DNA of 32,865 nucleotides from positions 1 to 32,865 of the forward strand of contig JAEUHV010000575.1 of NCBI GenBank assembly GCA_016794485.1, given 5' to 3'. The notes under the pieces are model-generated. The model was not told the origin of the DNA. It worked only from the letters and a program-made list of their open reading frames with translations, and did not search any database. Positions 26,912-32,865 of the stretch are shown one piece after another. The first letter of the stretch is position 1. Every line of letters begins with the position of its first letter. A program made the translations under genes and the position numbers. The DNA is from Planctomycetota bacterium. Lineage in GTDB: Bacteria; Planctomycetota; UBA1135; UBA2386.

Positions 26912-28014
26912 CCGAGCACGCGCCGGTAGATCTTCTCGTACTCGGCGACGATCCGTTCGGTCGCGAACTGCTCGACGGCCCGGCGCCGCGCCGCGTTCGC
27001 CAACTGTTCGTGTCCGGCTTCGTCGGCCAGGATCGCGAGCGCGGCCTTGGCCATCGCGTCGGGCTGCGCGAATGGCACGAGCTTGCCGGTGTCGCCGATC
27101 ACCTCGGCCACGCCGCCGACCGCGGTGCTGACGCACGGTACGCCGCAGCTCATCGCCTCGAGCATCGACAGGCCGAAGCTCTCGGTCTCCGACGCCGACA
27201 GGAACAGGTCCGCCTGCGGCAGCAGGTTCTCGAGGTTCTCCTGCATGCCGAGATGCTCGACCTTGTGCTGGCAGCCTAGGTCGCTCGCGACGGCCATGGC
27301 GTGCTCGCGGTCGGGGCCGTCACCGATCAGCACGAGCTTCGCGGGCAGTTCCTTCCGGATCGCGGCGAACGCGCGCACGATGTCGGCGACGCGCTTCACC
27401 GGACGGAAGTTGGACGCGTGCACCAGGACGCGCTCCTGGTCGGGACGCTCGCGCCACGGCTTGCGGCCGTTCGGCTTGAAGCGATCGACGTCGACGAAGT
27501 TGTGCACGACCTCGACGTCCTTCTTCACGCCGAACACGAGGTGGGTCTCGTCGGCGAGGAACTTGCTCACGGCAGTGACGGCGTCGGACTGTTCGAGGGC
27601 GAAGCGGGTCGGGCGAAGGTAGGCGCGGTCGGCGCCGACGACGGTGATGTCGGTGCCGTGCAGGGTGGTCACGAACTTCAGGCACTTGCCGCCGCACATG
27701 CTGCGGGCGAGGAACGCGCTGACGGCGTGCGGGATCGCGTAGTGCACGTGGAACAGCTCGACGTTCGCCTCCTCGCGCACTTCGAGCATGCGGGTGGCGA
27801 GGGCCAGGTCGTACGGGGGGTAGCGGAAGAGCGGGTAGGCGGAGACGGCGACCTGGTGGAAACGAAGGCCAGGAACGCCGCGGCGGAGGCGGCTCGGGCG
27901 GTCGTAGCTGAGCAGGTGGACTTCATGGCCGCGGTGGGCGAGGGCGTGGGCCATCTCGGTGGCGACCACGCCACTGCCGCCGACGGTCGGGTAACAGACG
28001 ATGCCGATGCGCAT
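26908..28014 (-). CDS. bshA: BshA-like glycosyltransferase (bacillithiol pathway)
   Basis: The protein (368 residues) is a GT4 glycosyltransferase that closely follows BshA, which joins UDP-GlcNAc to L-malate in the first step of bacillithiol synthesis. The N-terminus MRIGIVCYPTVGGSGVVATE is the BshA signature, followed by HVHYAIPHAVSAF, TLHGTDITVVG, and the donor-binding SASETESFGLSMLEAMSCG with the two glutamates of the EX7E motif and VPCVSTAVGGVAEVI. ATG 28014 gives the usual start. A longer frame begins at 28053 but the extra 13 residues do not match the family. bshB and bshC are not in the window. The stop overlaps the cysteine desulfurase start (ATGA). Confidence 0.85.
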   Translation of the reverse strand: MRIGIVCYPTVGGSGVVATEMAHALAHRGHEVHLLSYDRPSRLRRGVPGLRFHQVAVSAYPLFRYPPYDLALATRMLEVREEANVELFHVHYAIPHAVSAFLARSMCGGKCLKFVTTLHGTDITVVGADRAYLRPTRFALEQSDAVTAVSKFLADETHLVFGVKKDVEVVHNFVDVDRFKPNGRKPWRERPDQERVLVHASNFRPVKRVADIVRAFAAIRKELPAKLVLIGDGPDREHAMAVASDLGCQHKVEHLGMQENLENLLPQADLFLSASETESFGLSMLEAMSCGVPCVSTAVGGVAEVIGDTGKLVPFAQPDAMAKAALAILADEAGHEQLANAARRRAVEQFATERIVAEYEKIYRRVLG

Positions 28015-28023
28015 GCGCTCGGG

Positions 28024-28053
28024 ATGGTAGCGAGTCTGATACACACCAAACAA
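28024..28053 (-). promoter_or_regulatory. possible bshA promoter (TTGTTT, 18 bases, TACCAT)
   Basis: On the minus strand TTGTTT (28048-28053) and TACCAT (28024-28029) are 18 bases apart. TACCAT ends nine bases before the ATG at 28014, giving a leader of a few bases with no ribosome binding site. The remainder of the gap to 28146 shows nothing else. Confidence 0.4.
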
Positions 28054-28146
28054 GCTCCTGACGAACCATCATGGTGGACCAATGATAATCACCATCAATC
28101 AAGCCAACAGTCGTCAGCCGGAAAGGTGGCGAAAATTGGCTGATGG

Positions 28147-28332
28147 TTATTTGCTGTCCCCATGGTCGCGAGGCCACCACAAGCTGATCAGGGACAAAGC
28201 AATCCATAATGCGCACAGAACAATGAACAGTGCATTGCCTGCCCCGAATAAAACTATTGAAACGCCTGTGCAAAACAGAAGAACCATGACACATAACCTG
28301 ACAGCCCGAGCAATACCCCGGACCCCAGTCAT
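28147..28332 (-). CDS. small two-helix membrane protein coupled to the Cys-rich gene
   Basis: The protein has 61 residues from ATG 28332, which overlaps the stop of the cysteine-rich gene as ATGA. Two hydrophobic segments are visible: about 9-25 (AVRLCVMVLLFCTGVSIVLF) and about 28-49 (NALFIVLCALWIALSLISLWW), with a charged end PRDHGDSK. Longer in-frame starts exist (28353, 28365), but the ATGA junction matches how other genes here are joined. A small membrane protein directly after a bacteriocin-like precursor is the usual place for an immunity protein. I do not recognise a family, so this role is inferred from position and size only. Confidence 0.6.
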   Translation of the reverse strand: MTGVRGIARAVRLCVMVLLFCTGVSIVLFGAGNALFIVLCALWIALSLISLWWPRDHGDSK

Positions 28333-29300
28333 GGTTTTGGACACAAAAGGCATGCTGTCACGCATGCCCCGGCTGAGAATGCACAAACTGCGCTGACAAC
28401 GTTCAGGCAACCAGAAACAGCTGCCCCGCCTGCGACCGGAATTAGCCACCCAAGTTGGCACGACAATAGTCCTGTGGTCATACATAGAGCGCCTGCCTCT
28501 GTGCACATAGTCTCGCACTCAGACCTGCTGCACCCAGGCCAAGGCGGTTCGGGTCGTGGGGGTGGCGGTGGATTGTGTCTGCTGATACTACCTGGGCAGT
28601 CCGGCCAAGTCGCTTTACACAATGCTGATCCCCGGCACGGTTCGTTGCACGCCGTGTCTGTGTAACCCGTCGACCATTCCTGCAGAATGCACAGATTGCA
28701 TTCCATAGATACCTGATGGCAGTAAGGAGGGCACCCGTCTCCATGGTGAGGGAAATACGGATAGTCCGGAAGGGGGGGGAGTGGAGGGCACAGTGGGGAG
28801 CTGCATTCTTGCTTCGAGTTGTAGCTCCTATAAAAAATCTCAGCGTTCTGCCTCCAGTCGTAGTATAGTCTTACGAGCCCGTTGTCCTCCGCATTATCCA
28901 TCATTTTAAGCGCCATCAAATACCCATCACGAATCTTCTCACAATCATCTGGGCAGTCGAATTCAAATGAAGGTTGACAAGCCCAACTTTCGGAGCACTC
29001 ACGGCGACGATTCTGTTCACTGATGGGCCAAGGATGGACTTCAACGCTCTCGGAGGTATTCTTCAGCCAGTCATGTTCGCTCCGCATCTGGCTTCCGCCA
29101 CATTTTCCACCACAGCCACTGCACGATCCCCCGCATTGGCAATCATCGGAAGATCCACCACAATCGCAAGAGTTCATTCTCGTCGAGTGGGTTCGTCGAA
29201 TTCCGCGGGAATACGCGTTGGTGGTTTCGTCGATCCTTGGTGGAGCCCCGAAACGCCGACGATTTGTTGCGACGGAATTTTCCGTAGTTTCGGTTGTCAT
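28329..29300 (-). CDS. cysteine-rich protein with halocin C8-like C-terminal domain
   Basis: The protein has 323 residues with 31 cysteines and no Sec signal peptide. Residues 1-43 are polar and arginine-rich. Residues 45-67 are a CxC/CGG-rich segment (CDCGG, CQCGGSC, CGGKCGG). A middle region (about 100-240) has many Cys and Trp. A proline linker (244-256) leads to a hydrophobic C-terminal domain (257-323) with exactly 10 Cys: 257, 262, 266, 273, 281, 298, 306, 313, 317, 320. Its centre reads LGWLIPVAGG, then GCLNVVSAVC. Halocin C8, as I recall it, has 10 Cys in 76 residues, an IPVAG in the same place and the same C-8-C, C-8-C spacing, and is cut from the end of a longer precursor. Base use here is clearly lower in GC than in the neighbours. 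Confidence 0.65.
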   Translation of the reverse strand: MTTETTENSVATNRRRFGAPPRIDETTNAYSRGIRRTHSTRMNSCDCGGSSDDCQCGGSCSGCGGKCGGSQMRSEHDWLKNTSESVEVHPWPISEQNRRRECSESWACQPSFEFDCPDDCEKIRDGYLMALKMMDNAEDNGLVRLYYDWRQNAEIFYRSYNSKQECSSPLCPPLPPLPDYPYFPHHGDGCPPYCHQVSMECNLCILQEWSTGYTDTACNEPCRGSALCKATWPDCPGSISRHNPPPPPRPEPPWPGCSRSECETMCTEAGALCMTTGLLSCQLGWLIPVAGGAAVSGCLNVVSAVCAFSAGACVTACLLCPKP

Positions 29301-29433
29301 GTGTGGAGACCCTATCCGAGGTCGAGATAGACTCTTCAACGACTTTCCGAATTGTGGGTAGTTTCTGGCGACGGATAGAAGTTCCATCTGCAAGACTTGT
29401 TTCGGCGTTGAATCTCGGAGTGACCCTGGGTGC

Positions 29434-29796
29434 CTACCTGTCGCCCATCCATGAAGGCGAAAGCGCGCGGAAGACCACGTAGTTGGAGGTGCTGTTGGTG
29501 CTTCCGGTCTTGAACCTGTAGCGAACCAACTGCTTTGCCTTGGTTGTGTTCATGACTGTAGTAGTGCCTTTCGAGCTGGTCCCCGTGCTGGCAGTGATCG
29601 TGGTTTCGACCGTGGGGTCGTCCAGTGTTCGAGTCTGCACTTCCCAGGTCAGTGTGACACCGTTCACTTCTGTCACTTCGACTGCGAACCTGGCGTAGTC
29701 ACCGCGTACAGGCATCCACGGGGTGTAGGCCCAGTCGCCGGAAGCCGTTCCCGACCAGCCTTCGTAGAGGATCTCGCCTTGGAGTTGGTTCGTCAT
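29434..29796 (-). CDS. small paralogous beta-rich protein, third of three
   Basis: The protein has 120 residues and no signal peptide. It shares with the two genes upstream the pattern WMP (27-29), a strand with VQT[KR] and acidic residues (WEVQTRTLDDPTVE), AKQLVRYRF (87-95) and a C-terminal Trp (SPSWMGDR). The Thr/Ser-rich strands suggest a single beta-sandwich domain. A GGAG lies eight bases before the ATG. It starts 14 bases after the second paralogue. A 133-base gap without a clear promoter or terminator separates it from the cysteine-rich gene. I do not recognise the family. Confidence 0.65.
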   Translation of the reverse strand: MTNQLQGEILYEGWSGTASGDWAYTPWMPVRGDYARFAVEVTEVNGVTLTWEVQTRTLDDPTVETTITASTGTSSKGTTTVMNTTKAKQLVRYRFKTGSTNSTSNYVVFRALSPSWMGDR

Positions 29797-29810
29797 GTGG
29801 GGTCTCCGGA

Positions 29811-30161
29811 TCAGTTGGGTTGCCAGAGGGGTTGCGCGAACTGCAGGTGAACGACGCCGGCTTTGCTGCTGACTACGCGGTAACGCACCAGTTCCTTGGC
29901 GTTGGCGAGGTCGAACTTGTAGGTGACCGGAGTTGTCGTCGTGACCGACGAGATTGCCACGGAGCCGATGGGCCCGGCATCCGCATCGATTTCATCGGAA
30001 GACTTCGTGTCCATGTACACGGTGAAGGCGCTGGCAGAAGAGTTGTAGAATACCTCGCAGCCACCGACACCGTCGTTGCCACCTGCCGGCATCCAGTAGC
30101 CCGTCACGGTCTTTCCGGTTGCAGGTGCATTGATGTTCTCGCCAAGAAGAGTGAGATCCAT
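29811..30161 (-). CDS. small paralogous beta-rich protein, second of three
   Basis: The protein has 116 residues and no signal peptide. Shared motifs are GYWMP (21-25), YMDTKSSDEIDADAG (49-63), AKELVRYR (88-95) and the end PLWQPN. ATG 30161 is preceded by the strong ribosome binding site GGAGGA five to six bases before the start, which decides between this start and the longer frame. It follows the first paralogue by 13 bases. The identical C-terminal WQPN in the first two members indicates recent duplication or a functional tail. The family is not recognised. Confidence 0.7.
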   Translation of the reverse strand: MDLTLLGENINAPATGKTVTGYWMPAGGNDGVGGCEVFYNSSASAFTVYMDTKSSDEIDADAGPIGSVAISSVTTTTPVTYKFDLANAKELVRYRVVSSKAGVVHLQFAQPLWQPN

Positions 30162-30174
30162 GGGTTCCTCCAGG

Positions 30175-30540
30175 TCAATTGGGTTGCCAGATGATCGGGT
30201 TGGTGCGCATGTGGACCCAGCGGTCGGTCCCGGCCCCATTGCACTCGAACTTGATGCGCACCAGTTCCTTGGCGCCGGTGAGCACCGCGGTGAACTTGTT
30301 GATGGGCCAGGTCGCAGCGGCATCGATCGTCACCGATCCGAGATCGCTTGCCGATGCGTCGCTGTCCTCGGAGTCCTTGGTTTGCACCTTGCAAACGATC
30401 GACCAGCCTGTGGTTGCAGACGCGCGCAGAACTTCGAAGACAGCGGTCAAGGCGTCGCCGTGACGCGGCATCCAGGCTCCGAAGTAGTTGACCCCGGGCG
30501 TTCCCGATCCCGGAATGAAGATGGTCTGTCCGATCAGCAT
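30175..30540 (-). CDS. small paralogous beta-rich protein, first of three
   Basis: The protein has 121 residues and no signal peptide. Motifs shared with its neighbours are GAWMP (21-25), VQTKDSEDSDASASDLG (52-68), AKELVRIKF (90-98) and the end IIWQPN. The ATG at 30540 lies inside the last codons of the sigma-like gene (overlap ATGCTGA, seven bases), preceded by AGAGGA about nine bases upstream. So it is directly coupled to the regulator. A single-domain beta structure without export signal points to a cytoplasmic or assembled protein, possibly a particle or fibre subunit, but this is a guess. The family is not recognised. Confidence 0.7.
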   Translation of the reverse strand: MLIGQTIFIPGSGTPGVNYFGAWMPRHGDALTAVFEVLRASATTGWSIVCKVQTKDSEDSDASASDLGSVTIDAAATWPINKFTAVLTGAKELVRIKFECNGAGTDRWVHMRTNPIIWQPN

Positions 30541-31256
30541 GCTTGGTTTCCTCTTTCGACCTCTTGGTCGGGTGGTCGGCGACATCGCCGACACCAAGAA
30601 GGAGGATCGCCACCGAAGAAACTCGCGAAAATTCCTTCACTGCGGTGACGGATCGTCTCTCTCGCCAGCTCGATCGTGCGCTTTTGGACGCCGAGTTCGG
30701 CTGCCAGTTGTGGGTTGGACAGTTCTCGTTCCTTGAGCAGCAGCAGGAGTTTGCGAGCGGTCCTGTTTGAGGCGGTCAGCAAGGCCTCCACAATGTGCGT
30801 TGCCCATCGACCGGACTCATCCGGGAATTCTTGGACCGATGACGAATGGGCGAATTCGTCCAGGATTCCGCACACGACTGTAGGTCGAACCGGATCGGGG
30901 ATCGCAGCGGACAACTGCCGGCAACACGTCGTGCTGGCGTACTTCCAAATGCGCCGTTCGGGGTGTTCATCCGCACCGAGCCATTCGAGGGTGATGGTGA
31001 TGGCTTCGGCTGCGAAGTCCTCGGCGTCGGCGATGGATTGGCGCCTCTTGAGCATCATCCACAGCAGCAACTTGTGCAGGGACTTCCAGTCAACGGTGCC
31101 GGCGGACGCGATCTTGCCCCACTCCGGGAAGCCGATGCCCGATGCCCGATGCCCGATGCCCGATGCCCGATGCCCGATGCCCGATGCCCGATGCCCGATG
31201 CCCGATGCCCGATGCCCACGAGACTCGCCGAATCGATCTGGACGCTCATCACCCAC
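30534..31256 (-). CDS. ECF sigma-like regulator with frame-sensitive repeat near its start
   Basis: The protein has 240 residues (GTG 31256). Residues 14-41 are the peptide GHRASGI repeated four times, encoded by twelve 7-base units. The rest resembles a small sigma-70 factor: a region 2-like part (LHKLLLWMMLKRRQSIADAEDFAAEAITITLEWL, about 60-93, with the AED motif of region 2) and a region 4-like helix-turn-helix (LLLLKERELSNPQLAAELGVQKRTIELARETI, about 170-202). No separate DNA-binding check is possible here. AGGAGG lies five bases before the GTG. A second start, ATG 31249 in another frame, also follows it (12 bases). The gene overlaps the first small paralogue by seven bases. It is likely a dedicated regulator of the island. 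Confidence 0.65.
   Translation of the reverse strand: MGDERPDRFGESRGHRASGIGHRASGIGHRASGIGHRASGIGFPEWGKIASAGTVDWKSLHKLLLWMMLKRRQSIADAEDFAAEAITITLEWLGADEHPERRIWKYASTTCCRQLSAAIPDPVRPTVVCGILDEFAHSSSVQEFPDESGRWATHIVEALLTASNRTARKLLLLLKERELSNPQLAAELGVQKRTIELARETIRHRSEGIFASFFGGDPPSWCRRCRRPPDQEVERGNQAC
31134..31217. repeat. twelve perfect 7-bp repeats (GATGCCC) inside the sigma-like gene
   Basis: Twelve exact copies of GATGCCC run from 31134 to 31217 (84 bases). Because seven is not a multiple of three, loss or gain of one unit shifts the reading frame of the downstream sigma domains, while the repeat itself encodes the same cyclic peptide GHRASGI in every frame. This is the classic structure of a slipped-strand contingency locus. 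Confidence 0.95.
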
Positions 31257-31261
31257 GTGTC

Positions 31262-31267
31262 CTCCTG
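31262..31267 (-). promoter_or_regulatory. ribosome binding site of the sigma-like gene
   Basis: AGGAGG on the minus strand is a full Shine-Dalgarno match. It is five bases before GTG 31256 and 12 before ATG 31249, which favours the GTG. The rest of the 132-base gap (31257-31388) shows no clear promoter. Confidence 0.6.
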
Positions 31268-31388
31268 AGTTCGCGCGCCTCCTTGCTCAGCGAACGACTC
31301 GGCGGCGAGTCTAGGGTTCGTTGGCGGCAGCGGCAAGCCGGGGTTCCTGGCCTCCTGGCTGTCCTTGACGAACGCCGCCGGCTCAGAA

Positions 31389-31979
31389 TCAGTCTTCGAC
31401 GACGAGCGCTTGCGGCAGTTCGACGACGACGAACAGGTTGCCGAACGCGTCGTGGTCGATGCGGCAATTGCCGCGCATGCCGGCGACGAACTCGCACAGC
31501 GTTTCCGTTCGTTGCCGCAGGTGGTGGTCGCGCTTGCCGCCGCGGCTTTCGAGTTCGAGCACGAGCCCGTCGTCGTCGGCGCGCGTCGTGACCACGAGTT
31601 CGCCGCCGACCTCGAGCCGCCCCGCGGCGATCACCATCGCGCGCTGCACGGCGTAGGCGAGCTGGCTCGGCGTGCACGCGATCTGCGGCAGGTCGGTCGC
31701 GAGCCGTTGCCGAACCACGATCGAAGCGCCGAGTTCTTGCACGCAGGACTCGACCGCGGCGCCGACGATCCGGTTGAGGTCACACCGTTCCGGCGATTGC
31801 CGGTCGACCAGCGAGCCGACCAGTTCCTGCAATGTCGCGGCCTCGTTCTCGAGCACGTCGCCGAGGTCGTCGTCTTGTTCGTCGCCGAGCTGCTGGATCT
31901 GGAACGCGCGTTCGTCGATGCGCCCGAGGCACTGTCCGAGCAGCGTCGTCAGGTGATCGAGATTCGGCTCGCGCTTCAT
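31389..31979 (-). CDS. degenerate histidine-kinase-like protein
   Basis: The protein has 196 residues. An N-terminal helical part (about 5-62) ends in ENEAATLQELVGSLVDR, similar to the second helix of a HisKA dimerization domain, but no phosphoacceptor histidine is seen in the usual place. It is followed by CDLNRIVGAAVESC and TPSQLAYAVQRAMVIAA, in the position of the N box where the Asn of NxxxNA is missing. The strands ELVVTTRADDDGLVLELESRGG sit where DxGxG should be. ATP binding is therefore doubtful. It lies 62 bases after parA and may be in its operon. It could act as a protein-interaction or regulatory domain. The family is uncertain. Confidence 0.55.
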   Translation of the reverse strand: MKREPNLDHLTTLLGQCLGRIDERAFQIQQLGDEQDDDLGDVLENEAATLQELVGSLVDRQSPERCDLNRIVGAAVESCVQELGASIVVRQRLATDLPQIACTPSQLAYAVQRAMVIAAGRLEVGGELVVTTRADDDGLVLELESRGGKRDHHLRQRTETLCEFVAGMRGNCRIDHDAFGNLFVVVELPQALVVED

Positions 31980-32041
31980 GCCGGCGCTATCGGCTGTTCA
32001 CCGATGCGGCATGAGGCACCTTTCGACACTCGCTGCCGTTC

Positions 32042-32865
32042 TCAGCCGGCGGCTTCGCCGGCTGCCGGCGGCGTCTCGTCGGTGCGAGCGGCCGGTGCCG
32101 TGGCCGACTTCGGAGCAGGTGCGCCGACCATTGCCAGGAACTCGGTCGCGAACGCTTCGTAGTCGCGCGCCCCGTTGCTGTCCGGTGCGTGCTCGAAGAT
32201 CGTGCGGCCGAAGCTCGGCGCCTCGGCGAGCTTCACGTTGTTGCGGATGCGCGACTTCGCCAGCAGGTTGCCGAAGTGCGCCTCGACCTCGCGCAGCACT
32301 TCGGTGCTGAGGTTGGTGCGCGCGTCGAGCATGCACGGCAGCACGCAGGCGACCTTCAACTGCGGGTTGAGGCGCTTCTGCACCAGTTGGATCACTTCCA
32401 TCAGCTTCGCCATGCCCTGCAGCGACAGGTACTCGGCCTGCATCGGGATCACGACGTGGTCGGCGGCGACCAGCGCGTTCGCACTCAGCACTCCGAGCGA
32501 CGGCGGGCAGTCGAAGAGGACGAAGTCGAAGTCCTTGGCGCCGGGGAACGCTTCGAGCGCTTCGCGCAGGATGGTTTCGCGGCCGATGCGGTTGGCGAGC
32601 ACCTGCTCGACGCCGGCGAGCGAGGTGTCGGCCGGAACGACGGCGAGGTTCGGCATTGTCGTCGCTTGCACGAGGTCGGCGAGCGGCGCGTCCTCGAGCA
32701 GGAGGCTGGTGAGGGTGTGGCTCTCGAGGTCGGGGCGCTTGTCGACGTGCACCGTCAGGTTGGCCTGCGGGTCCATGTCGAGCAGGAGGACGCGGTAGCC
32801 CTGCTTGGCCAGGCCGGCGCCGAGGTTGGTGGTGGTCGTCGTCTTGCCGACGCCGCCCTTCTGGT
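32042..32865 (-). CDS. parA: ParA-type chromosome-partitioning ATPase (5' end outside the window)
   Basis: The visible part has 273 residues, and the start lies beyond the right edge. It begins in the deviant Walker A motif QKGGVGKTTTT with the signature lysine, followed by LLLDMDPQANL (Walker A'), FDFVLFDCPPSLG (Walker B), then AADHVVIPMQAEYLSLQGM and the end region FGRTIFEHAPDSNGARDYEAF. These are typical of Soj/ParA, which moves origin regions with ParB. The C-terminal tail (about 30 residues of Ala/Pro) is extra. parB would be expected nearby, but none is in the window on this side. Position near dnaA fits the origin cluster. Confidence 0.93.
   Translation of the reverse strand, partial: QKGGVGKTTTTTNLGAGLAKQGYRVLLLDMDPQANLTVHVDKRPDLESHTLTSLLLEDAPLADLVQATTMPNLAVVPADTSLAGVEQVLANRIGRETILREALEAFPGAKDFDFVLFDCPPSLGVLSANALVAADHVVIPMQAEYLSLQGMAKLMEVIQLVQKRLNPQLKVACVLPCMLDARTNLSTEVLREVEAHFGNLLAKSRIRNNVKLAEAPSFGRTIFEHAPDSNGARDYEAFATEFLAMVGAPAPKSATAPAARTDETPPAAGEAAG

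Noticed and set aside
28082-28396. Plus-strand 104-codon frame opposite the small membrane gene
   Set aside because: No motif and no ribosome binding site; the opposite strand has an ATGA-coupled membrane protein.
29301-29433. Promoter before the Cys-rich gene (TTGAAG, 17 bases, GATAGG)
   Set aside because: The -10 match is too weak to list as a feature.
31134-31217. CRISPR-like array
   Set aside because: Perfect 7-base units without spacers; it is a simple-sequence repeat inside a coding frame.
31055-31336. Second minus-strand frame across the 7-bp repeats (93 codons)
   Set aside because: Its downstream part is unrelated Pro/Ser/Arg-rich sequence; it matters only as the alternative start for the phase-switch idea.

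Overview
The window is high-GC, gene-dense bacterial DNA from a diderm with an LPS-type outer membrane. It carries 3-deoxy-manno-octulosonate (Kdo) precursor genes, an LptD-like barrel, a second outer-membrane barrel and an MCE/Mla-type lipid transporter. Several traits fit Planctomycetota or a related group: an ECF sigma/FecR-like anti-sigma pair, a secreted beta-propeller with a calcium-loop linker and a C-terminal sorting-like domain, and many GTG/TTG starts. No rRNA is present, so this assignment is an inference. The parA, dnaA, dnaN, DUF721 and gyrB cluster places the window near the chromosome origin.

Left part (1-12.2 kb): the last codons of an ECF-type sigma factor overlap a membrane anti-sigma/FecR-like gene, followed by an exported transglutaminase-like protein. 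A secreted beta-propeller gene points the other way. Then comes a tightly overlapping operon kdsD-kdsC-giant LptC/LptA-like-lptD, for Kdo supply and LPS transport, and a convergent DUF481 porin-like gene.

Middle (12.3-19.2 kb): a FUN14-family membrane protein, an EttA-like ABC-F ATPase whose first Walker A motif is broken, a TatA/B-like gene coupled to a DUF2007 protein, a GspE N-domain-only protein, and a fused MlaF-MlaE ABC transporter coupled to an MCE protein that ends in a trypsin-like domain with two of its three catalytic residues missing.

Origin block (19.2-28.0 kb, all minus strand): bshA-cysteine desulfurase, then dnaA, then an 859-base gap with three 105-bp tandem repeats, a polypurine tract and a dyad, then dnaN-DUF721-gyrB. 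gyrB may be transcribed together with the MCE and Mla genes.

Accessory island (about 28.05-31.3 kb, all minus strand, with lower GC in its left half): a sigma-like regulator whose reading frame runs through twelve perfect 7-bp repeats, three tandem paralogous small proteins, a 323-residue protein with 31 cysteines and a C-terminal 10-cysteine domain resembling halocin C8, and a 61-residue two-helix membrane protein coupled to it by an ATGA overlap. This looks like a phase-variable, bacteriocin-like system that I do not recognise as described. It is followed by a degenerate histidine-kinase-like protein and the start-truncated parA.

Gene coupling through ATGA, GTGA or TGATG overlaps is common across the window. 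Several genes have a TANNNT box only 6-11 bases before the start codon, which suggests leaderless or very short-leader transcripts.
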